A stretch of DNA of 64,000 nucleotides from Gemmatimonadaceae bacterium (GCA_030835125.1 JAUQWM010000035.1:61774-125773), one strand, 5' to 3'. Counted from the first letter of the stretch, positions 26,264 to 34,125 are shown. Notes: generated by a model not told the origin, from the sequence alone. Numbers and translations: made by a program.

Positions 26264-27241
26264 TCAGGCGATCCGGTCCGGGAGCGTGCTGCCTGAGAGA
26301 AAGGCGTCAATGTTGGCGAGAGCGCGTCGTCCCATCGCGACCCGGCTCTCCACGGTGGCGCTCCCCAGGTGAGGAACCAGGACAACATTTGGCAACGCGA
26401 GCAACTCCGGATGGATCGCCGGTTCATGTTCGAAGACGTCCAGCGCTGCGGCCGCGAGGAGTCCTGCCCGGAGGGAGCTCACCAGTGCCTGTTCATCCAC
26501 GACGTCGCCCCGGGCCGTGTTCACCAGGATCGCGTGACGCTGCATGCGCCGCAGCTGGGCCTCGCCAATCAGGTGCCGCGTGTCAGGTGTTGCCGGACAG
26601 TGCAGCGTGACGAAATCGGCGCGCTCCAGCAGTTCGTCGAGGGATCCGACGGCTGCGGCGCCGGTACGGCGCTCCACGTCGGCGGTGGCTGGCCGGCGCG
26701 AGTGGTACAGCACCTTCATGCCGAATCCGGCCGAGGCGCGCAATGACACCGCCTGGCCGATGCGACCGAAGCCGACGATGCCCAGGACCTTCCCGGTCAC
26801 GCGCGTGCCTAACAAATGGGTCGGCCGCCAGCCGGTCCAGCGGCCCTCGCGGAGTTCCCGCTCCCCTTCGCTCATGCGACGCGCGGCGGCCAGGAGCATG
26901 AGCATCGTGTGGTCGGCCGTGTCCTCGGTCAGGACGCCTGGCGTGTTCGTGACGGCGATGCCCAGTTCGCGCGCGGCGGCGAGGTCGATGTGGTTGAAGC
27001 CGACCCCGAAGTTGGCCAGGAGGCGGGCGAGCGCGGGGGCAGCGCCAAGGAAGACCGCGCGGGACAGCGGGTCGGTCAGCGTGCAGAGAACGATGTCCGC
27101 CTCACGCAGCGCTGCCGACAGCTCCGGCGCGGTGAACTGCCGGTCGTCGAGGTTCAGGCGGGCGTCGAACCGGGTGACGAGTTCGTGCTCGACGGCCTCG
27201 GGGAGGCGCCGGGTCACGATGATCCGCGGGGAGGAATCCAT
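26264..27241 (-). CDS. D-2-hydroxyacid dehydrogenase (glycerate/glyoxylate reductase-like)
   Basis: A 325-residue NAD(P)-dependent oxidoreductase. The cofactor loop is GIVGFGRIGQAV, and the catalytic residues appear as Arg in NTARGDVVDE, Glu in DVFEHEP and His in VPHLGSAT. Similarity in spacing points to the GyaR/GhrB group (D-glycerate dehydrogenase, glyoxylate/hydroxypyruvate reductase), but substrate cannot be fixed from sequence. The ATG at 27241 gives MDSSPRIIVTRRLPEAVE. It lies directly downstream of tRNA-Leu, separated by its terminator. Confidence 0.88.
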   Translation of the reverse strand: MDSSPRIIVTRRLPEAVEHELVTRFDARLNLDDRQFTAPELSAALREADIVLCTLTDPLSRAVFLGAAPALARLLANFGVGFNHIDLAAARELGIAVTNTPGVLTEDTADHTMLMLLAAARRMSEGERELREGRWTGWRPTHLLGTRVTGKVLGIVGFGRIGQAVSLRASAGFGMKVLYHSRRPATADVERRTGAAAVGSLDELLERADFVTLHCPATPDTRHLIGEAQLRRMQRHAILVNTARGDVVDEQALVSSLRAGLLAAAALDVFEHEPAIHPELLALPNVVLVPHLGSATVESRVAMGRRALANIDAFLSGSTLPDRIA

Positions 27242-27281
27242 GGCGCGGGGCGAGTGCTCGGGGTGGCCTGTGAAAACGAAC

Positions 27282-27311
27282 CGCGCCCCGTGCCTGCTGG
27301 CGCGGGGCGCG
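27282..27311 (-). terminator. Terminator downstream of tRNA-Leu
   Basis: A 9-bp perfect stem, CGCGCCCCG (27282-27290) with CGGGGCGCG (27303-27311). It is followed on the minus strand by GTTCGTTTT, 16 bp after the mature 3' end of the tRNA. Confidence 0.6.
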
Positions 27312-27326
27312 ACTCGATTGCTGGAA

Positions 27327-27410
27327 TGCCCAGGACGAGACTCGAACTCGTAAGGGCCGGAGCCCGGCGGATTTTGAGTCCGCTGCGTCTGCCGATTCCG
27401 CCACCCGGGC
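27327..27410 (-). tRNA. tRNA-Leu (anticodon CAA)
   Basis: An 84-base class II tRNA. The acceptor stem is GCCCGGG with CCTGGGC (one G-T pair) and discriminator A. The anticodon stem GCGGA/TCCGC carries the seven-base loop CTCAAAA, so the anticodon is CAA, reading UUG. A long variable arm lies between anticodon and T arms. The T loop is seen as GAGTTCGAGTCTC. No CCA is encoded. Note that the D-arm GGCGGAATCGGCAGACGC is typical of tRNA-Leu. Confidence 0.95.
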
Positions 27411-27420
27411 GCGCAGCCTG

Positions 27421-27426
27421 AACTTA
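27421..27426 (-). promoter_or_regulatory. Probable -10 element of the tRNA-Leu gene
   Basis: TAAGTT on the minus strand lies 10 bases before the mature 5' end, the expected position for a tRNA promoter. It is identical to the HU -10. No good -35 is seen at 17 bp, so this is a partial match. Confidence 0.4.
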
Positions 27427-27462
27427 GCACCCGGCGGGACAGTATGCCGCCGGGTCCCGGAG

Positions 27463-28011
27463 TCAGGCCGGCGGCGGGCGACGACGACCGCCGCTGTCGC
27501 CGCCGGCGCGGTTGCCGTCCATCGGGGGCATGCCGCGCCCGCGGAGATTGTCCATGTAGCGCCTCATCTGCTCCTGCACCGCCAGGTATTGCGCGCGCTG
27601 CACCGGGCTCAGGAACCGCGCCAGTTCCCGCTGCTCGGCCTGATTGAGGTCGAAACGCTCGCGCTCGATCCTGAACTGGTCGGCCAGCAACTGCTCGACG
27701 CGGGACTGGTCGGCCGAGTCGCGCCGGACCACTTCCTGACGGAGCGCGCGACGCAGCTCCATGTCACGACGAATAAGCGCGCGGCGCTGCGCATCGAACC
27801 GCTGGTTCACCTCGGACAATTGGCGCATCTGCTCATCCTCCAGCCGAAGCTGGGTCTTGAGCAACATGGCAAGCTGCTGCCGGACTCTCTGCTCGAGGAC
27901 CTCCCGGTTCGGGCGCCCCGCGCGATCCCCGCGCTGCGCCTCACCCGTCGTCACCGGCATCACCGCCAGTGTCGCCGCCAGGAGTCCCAGTTTCACGCTG
28001 TGTGTCATCAT
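27463..28011 (-). CDS. Periplasmic Spy/CpxP-like helical protein
   Basis: A 182-residue exported protein. After the signal peptide (ending near VTTGEAQRGD) it is almost wholly helical and charged, with LEDEQMRQLSEVNQRFDAQR and LSPVQRAQYLAVQEQMRRYM. These recall the LTxxQ-type repeats of Spy/CpxP/ZraP periplasmic chaperones and metal sensors. The tail is Gly/Arg/Pro-rich. The ATG at 28011 follows an AGGTGG ribosome site; an upstream GTG at 28020 is the alternative. It is the third gene after an ECF sigma and anti-sigma factor, so an envelope-stress role is likely. The family assignment is tentative. Confidence 0.65.
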   Translation of the reverse strand: MMTHSVKLGLLAATLAVMPVTTGEAQRGDRAGRPNREVLEQRVRQQLAMLLKTQLRLEDEQMRQLSEVNQRFDAQRRALIRRDMELRRALRQEVVRRDSADQSRVEQLLADQFRIERERFDLNQAEQRELARFLSPVQRAQYLAVQEQMRRYMDNLRGRGMPPMDGNRAGGDSGGRRRPPPA

Positions 28012-28020
28012 GACGTCCAC

Positions 28021-28560
28021 CTACGATCCTTGCCGGCCGGTGCCGGTCATCAGCACTTCTGACGACTCCGTCACCGGCAATGCTTCAATGGTCTCGAGCG
28101 CCGTCAACAGCGCCTCGATATCCTCATCCTCCAGGTCACTCACCCCGCCGGAAAAACTGATAGCGGGCATGAAGTCGCTGCCCGGCGTCGCCGTGCGCAG
28201 CGTATCGACCGCGACCACGGTCGGCTCACCGTTGAAGAAGGACCGCGCCACCGCGAGCGAGATGCCGCCCAGCGCGATGAACGAAACGGCCGCGGCGACC
28301 TGGAACACCTGGCTCTGCCGCCAGGAACGCATCACCGGACCGCGCGTCCGCTTCGGTAACGCCGACACGATCGCCGCCACATCCACGGCCGGCGTCGGCG
28401 CGAAGGCCTCGCGAACGAGCCGCAGCATCGCCAGCTCCTCGCGGCAATCCTCGCACGAGGCCAGGTGCGACTCGACCTCCGCGCGGCGCGCAGCTCCTGG
28501 CATGCCGTTCAGGTACTCCGGCAGCCACTCGCGAATCTCGATGTTCGAACAGTCAGTCAT
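28021..28560 (-). CDS. Zinc-finger anti-sigma factor
   Basis: A 179-residue membrane protein with the anti-sigma zinc motif HLASCEDC (H-x3-C-x2-C) at about residues 32-39. A linker and one transmembrane helix, VFQVAAAVSFIALGGISLAV, follow. The periplasmic C-terminus is acidic (DLEDEDIEALLTALETIE). It would hold the ECF sigma factor encoded just upstream (4 bp overlap) inactive at the membrane until an envelope signal arrives. It carries a TTA leucine codon at 28357-28359. Confidence 0.85.
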   Translation of the reverse strand: MTDCSNIEIREWLPEYLNGMPGAARRAEVESHLASCEDCREELAMLRLVREAFAPTPAVDVAAIVSALPKRTRGPVMRSWRQSQVFQVAAAVSFIALGGISLAVARSFFNGEPTVVAVDTLRTATPGSDFMPAISFSGGVSDLEDEDIEALLTALETIEALPVTESSEVLMTGTGRQGS

Positions 28561-29108
28561 TCGAGGTTCTCCTTCACGGTCCGCAGCGCATTGTGGTAAT
28601 GCACCCGGGCCGCCCCCTCCGTTGTCCCCGCCACTTCGGCAATTTCCTTGTACGAGAGTCCTTCATTGACACGCAGGAGGAAGACCTCGCGTTGGGTCGG
28701 CGACAGCTTGCCGACCGCTCCCCAGACCTTCTTCCGCGCTTCATTGGCGATCAACCCATCGAGCGCCGTGTATTCCGTTGCCGCATCCACGTCATCCAGG
28801 GTCCCCACTTCCCGGCGCCGGCGCATCGCCCGCCGCCGGTCCACCACCAGCCGTCGCGCTATCGTGAACAGCCACGTCCTGAGCGAACTCTCCCCGCGAA
28901 ACGTGTCCAGCGACGAAAACGCCCGCACGAACGTGTCCTGCACCACTTCCTCCGCTGCGTCGCGTTCCCCCATGCTGCTCACGTACCTGGCGAGCGCGCC
29001 CGCATGACGCTCCACCAGGGCCGTCGCCGCCCGTTCGTCCCCCTCTTTCCAGCGCTGGATCAGCGTGCTGTCGAGGGGGTCACCCGGGTCGGTCAATCCC
29101 TCTGCCAT
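28557..29108 (-). CDS. ECF-family RNA polymerase sigma factor
   Basis: A 183-residue sigma-70 factor with regions 2 and 4 only. Region 2 includes AEEVVQDTFVRAFSSLDTFR and LRTWLFTIARRLVVDRRRA; region 4 includes LSPTQREVFLLRVNEGLSYKEIAEVAGTTEGA in consecutive segments. The helix-turn-helix ends AARVHYHNALRTVKE. It is first of a three-gene unit with an anti-sigma factor and a Spy-like protein. No clear own promoter was recognised upstream. Confidence 0.92.
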   Translation of the reverse strand: MAEGLTDPGDPLDSTLIQRWKEGDERAATALVERHAGALARYVSSMGERDAAEEVVQDTFVRAFSSLDTFRGESSLRTWLFTIARRLVVDRRRAMRRRREVGTLDDVDAATEYTALDGLIANEARKKVWGAVGKLSPTQREVFLLRVNEGLSYKEIAEVAGTTEGAARVHYHNALRTVKENLE

Positions 29109-29209
29109 GACGGAGTCGGCCGGTCAGACGAGGATGGACGCAAGTCGTTAAGGGAGAAGGGGGACTGGCCTGGGCGCCCGGTTGCCCCAGGGCTCCGCCC
29201 GGTGACAAG

Positions 29210-29914
29210 ATGTCGCATGGGGACTGGACTTGGGCAGGTCGCCGCCGGGTGGACCGGGTGACGGCGGTCGAGTTGATCGCCCACCGGGGGGCAAACCGGG
29301 AGGCGCCGGAAAATACCCTCGCGGCCTTTTCTGCGGCCCTCGAGATCGGCGTGGAAGGTATCGAGCTCGACGTTCACGCCACCGCCGACGGGATCCCGGT
29401 GATTCACCACGACCCGGTCATCGGCGAGGGGCGGACCCCGATCGCGGACCTGTCCCTGGCCGCGGTTCGTTCGCAGGGAGCCATTCCGACGCTCGATGAA
29501 GCGATTGACCTCGTCGCCGGTCGCTGCCGCCTGTACGTCGAGCTCAAGGCGGCCGCCGCTCTCGACGGCGTCCTATCCCGGCTCGCCGGCCGCGAGGACT
29601 GGTGCGCGCTGCACGCCTTCGACCATCGCGTCGTTGCGGCCGCGGCGACCTCGCTCCCCCGGCTCCCAACCGGAATCCTCATCGTCGGCCGCCTGGTCGA
29701 TACCCGGGCGGTCCTGCTGGCGACCCGCGCGACGGACCTGTGGCAGCACGCGGACTTCGTCGACAACGCGCTCGTCGACGAGGTGCATGCAGCGGGCGGT
29801 CGCGTGATCGCGTGGACGGTCAACGGGCGCGAACGGTGCCTCGAGATGATTGGCGCCGGGGTGGACGGAATCTGCACGGACGAGCCGCGGTTGCTGCGGA
29901 CGGGGATGGCATAG
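29210..29914 (+). CDS. Glycerophosphodiester phosphodiesterase
   Basis: A 234-residue TIM-barrel hydrolase that releases an alcohol and glycerol 3-phosphate from phospholipid headgroup diesters. Motifs: LIAHRGANREAPENTLAAF, then GIELDVHATADGIPVIHHDP with the metal and acid-base residues (H, E, D, H), and INGxD-type ending GVDGICTDEP. There is no signal peptide, so it is cytoplasmic. The ATG at 29210 has a weak ribosome site; a GTG about 16 codons later is an alternative. It stands alone. Confidence 0.92.
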   Translation: MSHGDWTWAGRRRVDRVTAVELIAHRGANREAPENTLAAFSAALEIGVEGIELDVHATADGIPVIHHDPVIGEGRTPIADLSLAAVRSQGAIPTLDEAIDLVAGRCRLYVELKAAAALDGVLSRLAGREDWCALHAFDHRVVAAAATSLPRLPTGILIVGRLVDTRAVLLATRATDLWQHADFVDNALVDEVHAAGGRVIAWTVNGRERCLEMIGAGVDGICTDEPRLLRTGMA

Positions 29915-29918
29915 TCAG

Positions 29919-29970
29919 GCTGCGTGCTGATTCCTGCGTGCTGCTGCTGCAGCTGCTTGCTGGGGCTGGG
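29919..29970 (+). repeat. Intergenic CTG-rich repeat, copy 1
   Basis: Immediately after the phosphodiesterase stop, a 52-base segment (beginning GGCTGCGTGCTGATTCCTGC, ending TGCTGGGGCTGGG) has a near-identical second copy at 32845-32900. The two differ by about four substitutions and one base gap. Both lie just after a plus-strand stop codon, flanking the amidohydrolase pair. Confidence 0.7.
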
Positions 29971-30087
29971 CGGAGCGGGGACCGGGACTCGCCATCGACC
30001 TTACCTTCCGACGCGGCCTCCGACTGGCTGTCACTGTGATGCCCGCCTAGCTTCACGGCGAACCCATCCCTGGAGCGTCAGTTGTCC

Positions 30088-31542
30088 ATGCGTCACGCGC
30101 TGTTGGCGGCGCTAGCGACTGTCCTTGGCTGCACGACCGGCCGAGCGGCATCCGTCCCCGCACCGACAGTTCCCCAGGCCGCCGCGCCGACGGCCGCCCC
30201 GAAGCAGGACTCGACTCCTGCAACGCCTCCCGGTTCTGGCGCGCTTTCGCTGCCGAACGCGGATCCGTTCCCCTCCACGTATCGTCCAGTGCCCTCGACG
30301 CCGGTCGTGATCCGCAATGCGACGATCATGACCGCGGCCGGGCCGACGCTGCAGAACGCCACGATCGTCCTGCGCGACGGGAAGATCCTCGCCCTGGGAG
30401 CGAACGTCACGGTGCCGCCTGACGCGAGGGTCGTCGATGGGACCGGGAAGTTCGTGACGCCAGGCATCATCGATACGCACACGCACCTCGGCGTGTACGC
30501 CGCGCCGGGCGGGGACGCGCTGGCCGATGGCAACGAGATGAGCAACCCGTCCACGCCGCAGGTGTGGGCCGAGCATTCCGTCTGGCCGCAGGATCCGCAG
30601 TTCCCGCGCGCGTTGTCGGCGGGTGTGACGACCGTCCAGGTGCTGCCGGGGTCGGGAAACCTCATTGGTGGACGGAGTGCCGTGCTCAAGGTGGTTCCGG
30701 CACGCACGGTCCAGGAGATGAAGTTCCCGGGCGCGAAGTACGGGCTCAAGATGGCGTGCGGCGAGAACCCGAAGCGGGTGTACGCGCAGCGCGGCCTCAT
30801 GACCCGCATGGGCAACGTGGCGGGGTATCGCGCCGCGTGGATCCAGGCCGAGCAGTACCGCCGCCGCTGGGACAAGTGGCTCGTCGATCGCAAGGGCGAC
30901 CCGCCGGCGCGCGACCTGGCCATGGAGACACTCGCGGACGTCCTGCGCGGCAACATCCTGGTCCACAACCACTGCTATCGCGCCGACGAGATGGCGCAGA
31001 TGATCGACATCGCGAAGGAATTCGGGTACACGATCAAGTCCTTCCACCACGGCGTCGAGGCGTACAAGGTGGCAGACCTGCTCGCCGCCAACGGCATCGC
31101 CGCATCCGTGTGGTCGGACTGGGGCGGGTTCAAGATGGAGGCGATGGACGGCGTGCGCGGGAACCTCCCGCTGCTGCATAACGCGGGTGCGCGCACCATC
31201 GTGCACTCGGACGACCCCAACGGCATGCAGCGCCTGAACCAGGATGCGGCGAAGGGGATGTCCGAGGGGATCGGCCTCGGCATCCGCGTCCCGGAAGACG
31301 AGGCGATCAAGTGGATCACGATCAACCCCGCGTGGGCACTCGGCCTCGACGACCGGATCGGTTCCCTCGTCGTCGGCAAGAACGCCGACGTGGTGCTGTG
31401 GGACCGGAACCCGTTCAGCATCTATGCGCGCGCCGAGAAGGTGTGGGTCGACGGGGCGATGCTCTTCGATCGCCTCGATCCGAACCAGCGCTGGCGCACC
31501 GACTTCGAGCTCGGCTATGTGCCGATGGGAGGTTCGCGATGA
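30088..31542 (+). CDS. Exported amidohydrolase (catalytically complete member of pair)
   Basis: A 484-residue protein of the imidazolonepropionase-like amidohydrolase superfamily. The N-terminus is a signal or lipoprotein peptide (ALLAALATVLGC, Cys as possible lipid anchor) followed by a Pro/Ala linker. Metal ligands are present: HTH in GIIDTHTHLGVYA, the histidines in NILVHNHCYRADE and KSFHHGVEAYK, and the aspartate in IVHSDDPNG. It is likely a periplasmic hydrolase of a cyclic amide or peptide-derived compound; substrate unknown. ATG at 30088 chosen over TTG at 30082. It overlaps the next gene by 4 bp. Confidence 0.85.
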   Translation: MRHALLAALATVLGCTTGRAASVPAPTVPQAAAPTAAPKQDSTPATPPGSGALSLPNADPFPSTYRPVPSTPVVIRNATIMTAAGPTLQNATIVLRDGKILALGANVTVPPDARVVDGTGKFVTPGIIDTHTHLGVYAAPGGDALADGNEMSNPSTPQVWAEHSVWPQDPQFPRALSAGVTTVQVLPGSGNLIGGRSAVLKVVPARTVQEMKFPGAKYGLKMACGENPKRVYAQRGLMTRMGNVAGYRAAWIQAEQYRRRWDKWLVDRKGDPPARDLAMETLADVLRGNILVHNHCYRADEMAQMIDIAKEFGYTIKSFHHGVEAYKVADLLAANGIAASVWSDWGGFKMEAMDGVRGNLPLLHNAGARTIVHSDDPNGMQRLNQDAAKGMSEGIGLGIRVPEDEAIKWITINPAWALGLDDRIGSLVVGKNADVVLWDRNPFSIYARAEKVWVDGAMLFDRLDPNQRWRTDFELGYVPMGGSR

Positions 31543-32819
31543 GACGGGTCACGGGAGACGGGAGACGCACGATGTCTCGCGCCATGCTTGCCGCTGCCCT
31601 CTGCATTCCCGGCGCCCTGCTGGCACAGGCACAGACGATCGCGATCACGGGCGGACGGGTCTATCCCGTCAGTGGCCCGATGATCGACAATGGCACGGTG
31701 ATCATCACCAACGGCCGCATCACCGCAGTCGGGCCGAACCTGCCGGTCCCTGCCGGCGCGCAGCGGATCGATGCGACGGGCAAGTGGGTGACGCCCGGGA
31801 TCGTGAACGTCGCGACCACGCTTGGCATCGTCGAGATCGGCGCGGTCGAGGAAACCGTCGATGCGTCGGCGCGGGGTCGGGGCGACGCGATCACCGCGTC
31901 GCACCGGGCGTGGGAGGGGATCAACCCGAACTCGCCGCTCATCCAGGTCACGAGGAACGACGGCATAACGACGGTTGGGGTGGTCCCGAGCGGTGGACTC
32001 GTCTCCGGACAGGTTGCCGTCGTCGACCTGCGCGACGGCACCATGAGCGAGATGCTCCTCAAGGCACCGGTCGCCATGGTCGCGGACATCGCCAGCAAGG
32101 GGGAACAGGCCGGCGGCAGTCGCGCCGAGGTGCTCCAGCGCCTCCGTGAGCTGCTGACGGACACCCGGGACTATTTCCGCCGGCGGGCTGACTACGAACG
32201 CAACCAGACGCGGGAAATGGCGGCGCGCCGGGCCGACCTCGAGGCGATGATCCCGGTCGTGCAGGGACGGCTTCCGCTCATCATCGAGGCCAACCGGGCG
32301 AGCGACATCGAGACGGCGCTGACCCTGGCGCGCGAGTTCTCGCTCAAGGTGGCGATCAGCGGGGGTGCCGAGGCCTGGATGCTCGGCAACAAGCTGGTCG
32401 GCGTCACGGTGATCGTTGGCTCACTCAACAACATCCCGCAGTCGTTTGCCATGCTCGGCGCGCGACAGGAGAACGCGGGGCTGTTGCACCGGAACGGGGC
32501 GGCGGTCGTGATGAACGGCGGTGCCGATGGCTTCAACGCCCGGAACGTACGCTTCGAGGCGGGGGTTGCCGTGGCGTTCGGGCTGCCCTGGGACGCGGCC
32601 CTGCGCGCCGTGACGCTGGCGCCCGCGGAGCTCTATGGCGTCGCCGACCGCGTTGGCTCGCTGCAGCCGGGCCGCGATGCGAACGTGGTGGTCTGGAGCG
32701 GCGATCCCTTCGAGCCCATGACGCGCGCCGAGGTGGTACTGGTGCGTGGGGTCGATGTGCGGCGGCCGTCGCGGCAGGATGAGCTGATGCAGCGGTATCG
32801 GAGGCTGCCACCGCGTTGA
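31539..32819 (+). CDS. Amidohydrolase-like protein lacking metal ligands
   Basis: A 426-residue relative of the preceding protein with a signal peptide (AMLAAALCIPGALLAQA). The fold is retained: N-terminal ITGGRVYPVSGPMID and C-terminal GSLQPGRDANVVVWSGDPF are typical. The HxH position reads GIVNVATTLGIV, the later His positions read IIEANRASD and AISGGAEAW, and the Asp position reads MNGGADGFN, so the metal site seems lost. A GGGAGG ribosome site (31526-31531) supports the ATG at 31539, which overlaps the upstream stop. It is probably a non-catalytic partner of its neighbour. Confidence 0.82.
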   Translation: MRRVTGDGRRTMSRAMLAAALCIPGALLAQAQTIAITGGRVYPVSGPMIDNGTVIITNGRITAVGPNLPVPAGAQRIDATGKWVTPGIVNVATTLGIVEIGAVEETVDASARGRGDAITASHRAWEGINPNSPLIQVTRNDGITTVGVVPSGGLVSGQVAVVDLRDGTMSEMLLKAPVAMVADIASKGEQAGGSRAEVLQRLRELLTDTRDYFRRRADYERNQTREMAARRADLEAMIPVVQGRLPLIIEANRASDIETALTLAREFSLKVAISGGAEAWMLGNKLVGVTVIVGSLNNIPQSFAMLGARQENAGLLHRNGAAVVMNGGADGFNARNVRFEAGVAVAFGLPWDAALRAVTLAPAELYGVADRVGSLQPGRDANVVVWSGDPFEPMTRAEVVLVRGVDVRRPSRQDELMQRYRRLPPR

Positions 32820-32844
32820 CGATTGTTGCCACCGCGTTAACGGC

Positions 32845-32900
32845 GGCTGCGTGCTGATTGCTGCGGTGCTGCTGCTGCGGCTGCGGGCTGGGGCTGGGGC
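32845..32900 (+). repeat. Intergenic CTG-rich repeat, copy 2
   Basis: Second copy of the element at 29919-29970, here followed by one extra GGGGCT unit. It lies 26 bp after the stop of the second amidohydrolase gene and just before a terminator hairpin. Confidence 0.7.
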
Positions 32901-32910
32901 TGGAACGAAG

Positions 32911-32938
32911 ACGGGGCCGGCATACTCGCCGGCCCCGT
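32911..32938. terminator. Terminator between convergent genes
   Basis: A 10-bp perfect stem, ACGGGGCCGG (32911-32920) with CCGGCCCCGT (32929-32938), with an eight-base loop. It lies between the plus-strand amidohydrolase and the minus-strand small protein gene. The U-tract is weak on both strands. Confidence 0.55.
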
Positions 32939-32956
32939 CCTTCAATCCACGTCTCG

Positions 32957-33286
32957 TCAGGCGGGGCCGCTGTCGGCGGCGGGGGACGGGGGCGGTTCCG
33001 TCGGCGGCGCCGCTGGCTTCTCTTCGTCACGCAGTTCCTTCTCCAGGCGCTGCACCTCCGCCTCCTTCTCCGCGAGGGCGTTCACCAGGCGCTGAAGGGT
33101 CTGCCAGTCGACTTCGGTCCCGGACTGGCGAGCGCGGAACACGGCGTACCCCAGGGCCTGGGCGGCCTTGTCGGCCAACTGGCGCGCACGGAACGCTTCG
33201 AGTCGGGTCTTTCCCTCGTCGAGCGCACCCTGCGCTGCCTTGCCGGCGCGATCCAGTTCGGTCTTGAGTTTGTCCCAGATGGCCAT
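32957..33286 (-). CDS. Small helical protein of unknown function
   Basis: A 109-residue soluble protein beginning MAIWDKLKTELDRAGKAAQG. The first 60 residues form an amphipathic helix pattern rich in Ala, Lys, Glu and Arg. A heptad-like stretch (LVNALAEKEAEVQRLEKEL) suggests a coiled coil, and the Pro-rich tail is disordered. The ATG at 33286 has a perfect AAGGAGGT ribosome site. It is downstream of rpmA but separated by a terminator, so it is probably expressed independently. I do not recognise a named family. Confidence 0.75.
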   Translation of the reverse strand: MAIWDKLKTELDRAGKAAQGALDEGKTRLEAFRARQLADKAAQALGYAVFRARQSGTEVDWQTLQRLVNALAEKEAEVQRLEKELRDEEKPAAPPTEPPPSPAADSGPA

Positions 33287-33374
33287 GGTGACCTCCTTGC
33301 CCACTCAGGTACGGCGCGGGAACACGAAAGTTGCGCGGTGGCCGGGCACCCAGGTCCAAGGTCCGGGAACATCA

Positions 33375-33399
33375 AACCCCCCGGCGGCACCGGGGGGTT
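33375..33399 (-). terminator. Terminator of the rplU-rpmA operon
   Basis: A 10-bp perfect stem, AACCCCCCGG (33375-33384) with CCGGGGGGTT (33390-33399). On the minus strand it is followed by TGATG, with TTT at the base of the stem. It lies 30 bp beyond the rpmA stop. Confidence 0.6.
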
Positions 33400-33414
33400 C
33401 GCTGTAGTCTCTGG

Positions 33415-33430
33415 CCTCCGACCTCCGATC
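33415..33430. repeat. 16-base repeat flanking L21-L27, copy 1
   Basis: CCTCCGACCTCCGATC at 33415-33430 occurs again, identical and in the same orientation, at 34126-34141. Copy 1 runs to the first base of the rpmA stop codon. Imperfect pieces (AAGGTCCGGG, CAGAGGTCCGGGG) surround both copies. Confidence 0.7.
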
Positions 33431-33687
33431 TAGCTCGCGGCCACCACGCTGACCTTGAGCCGCTTCTTGTCCTTGTGCTCGAAACGGACGACGCCATCGA
33501 TCAGCGCGAAGATCGTGTAGTCCGTGCCCAGTCCGACGTTGGTGCCGGGATGCCACTTCGTTCCGCACTGGCGGACGATGATGTTGCCGGCCTTCACGGC
33601 TTCACCGCCGTACTTCTTGATCCCGCGATACTGCGGGTTGGAGTCACGACCGTTGCGCGACGAGCCTACGCCTTTCTTGTGAGCCAT
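33430..33687 (-). CDS. rpmA: Large ribosomal subunit protein bL27
   Basis: An 85-residue ribosomal protein near the peptidyl-transferase centre. It starts [20 protein letters not shown] and has the conserved [20 protein letters not shown] in the middle. There is no N-terminal cleavage extension as in Firmicutes. It follows rplU by 13 bp in the usual L21-L27 order. Confidence 0.95.
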   Translation of the reverse strand: MAHKKGVGSSRNGRDSNPQYRGIKKYGGEAVKAGNIIVRQCGTKWHPGTNVGLGTDYTIFALIDGVVRFEHKDKKRLKVSVVAAS

Positions 33688-33700
33688 TTATGCCTGCCCC

Positions 33701-34018
33701 TCAGCCGAGGCTGATGCTCTTGATGCGGACTTCGGTGAACTTCTGGCGGTGTCCCTGCTTGCGCGCGTAGTTCTTCCGGCGCTTGAACTTGAAGACGATG
33801 ATCTTGTCGCCGAGGCCGTGCTTGACGATCTCGCCGGTCACCGTGGCGCCGGAAAGCGTCGGGGTCCCCGTCTTCACGGAGGCGCCCTTTCCGCCGAGCA
33901 GGACCTTGTCGAAAACGACGGTGGAGCCGGGCTCGCCCTCGATAGAGGCGATCCGCAGCGTGGTCCCGGGCTCGGCCCGGTACTGCTTGCCACCGGTCTT
34001 GAAGATTGCGTATGACAT
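33701..34018 (-). CDS. rplU: Large ribosomal subunit protein bL21
   Basis: A 105-residue 23S rRNA-binding protein. Start MSYAIFKTGGKQYRAEPG and the C-terminal family signature FKFKRRKNYARKQGHRQKFT are typical. The ATG at 34018 gives the normal length; an in-frame start at 34087 would extend into the promoter. The promoter is at 34045-34074, and rpmA follows. Confidence 0.95.
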   Translation of the reverse strand: MSYAIFKTGGKQYRAEPGTTLRIASIEGEPGSTVVFDKVLLGGKGASVKTGTPTLSGATVTGEIVKHGLGDKIIVFKFKRRKNYARKQGHRQKFTEVRIKSISLG

Positions 34019-34044
34019 CTGAATCGGGACTTTGGGAGCCGATA

Positions 34045-34074
34045 AAGCTAGCTGTGCCAGCAGCTTGAGGTCAA
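34045..34074 (-). promoter_or_regulatory. Promoter of rplU-rpmA
   Basis: TTGACC (34074-34069) and TAGCTT (34050-34045) on the minus strand, separated by 18 bp. The rplU ATG is 26 bp further on. The -10 fits the TA(A/G)(C/G)TT pattern seen for other promoters in this window. Confidence 0.6.
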
Positions 34075-34125
34075 GGGACTGTTCCAAGGTCAGAGGTCCG
34101 GGGTCACAGGTCCGAGGAGTGCGAC

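Noticed and set aside
29941..29950. CTGCTGCTGC triplet run as a CRISPR or microsatellite array
   Set aside because: No regularly spaced repeats with unique spacers; it is part of the two-copy intergenic element.
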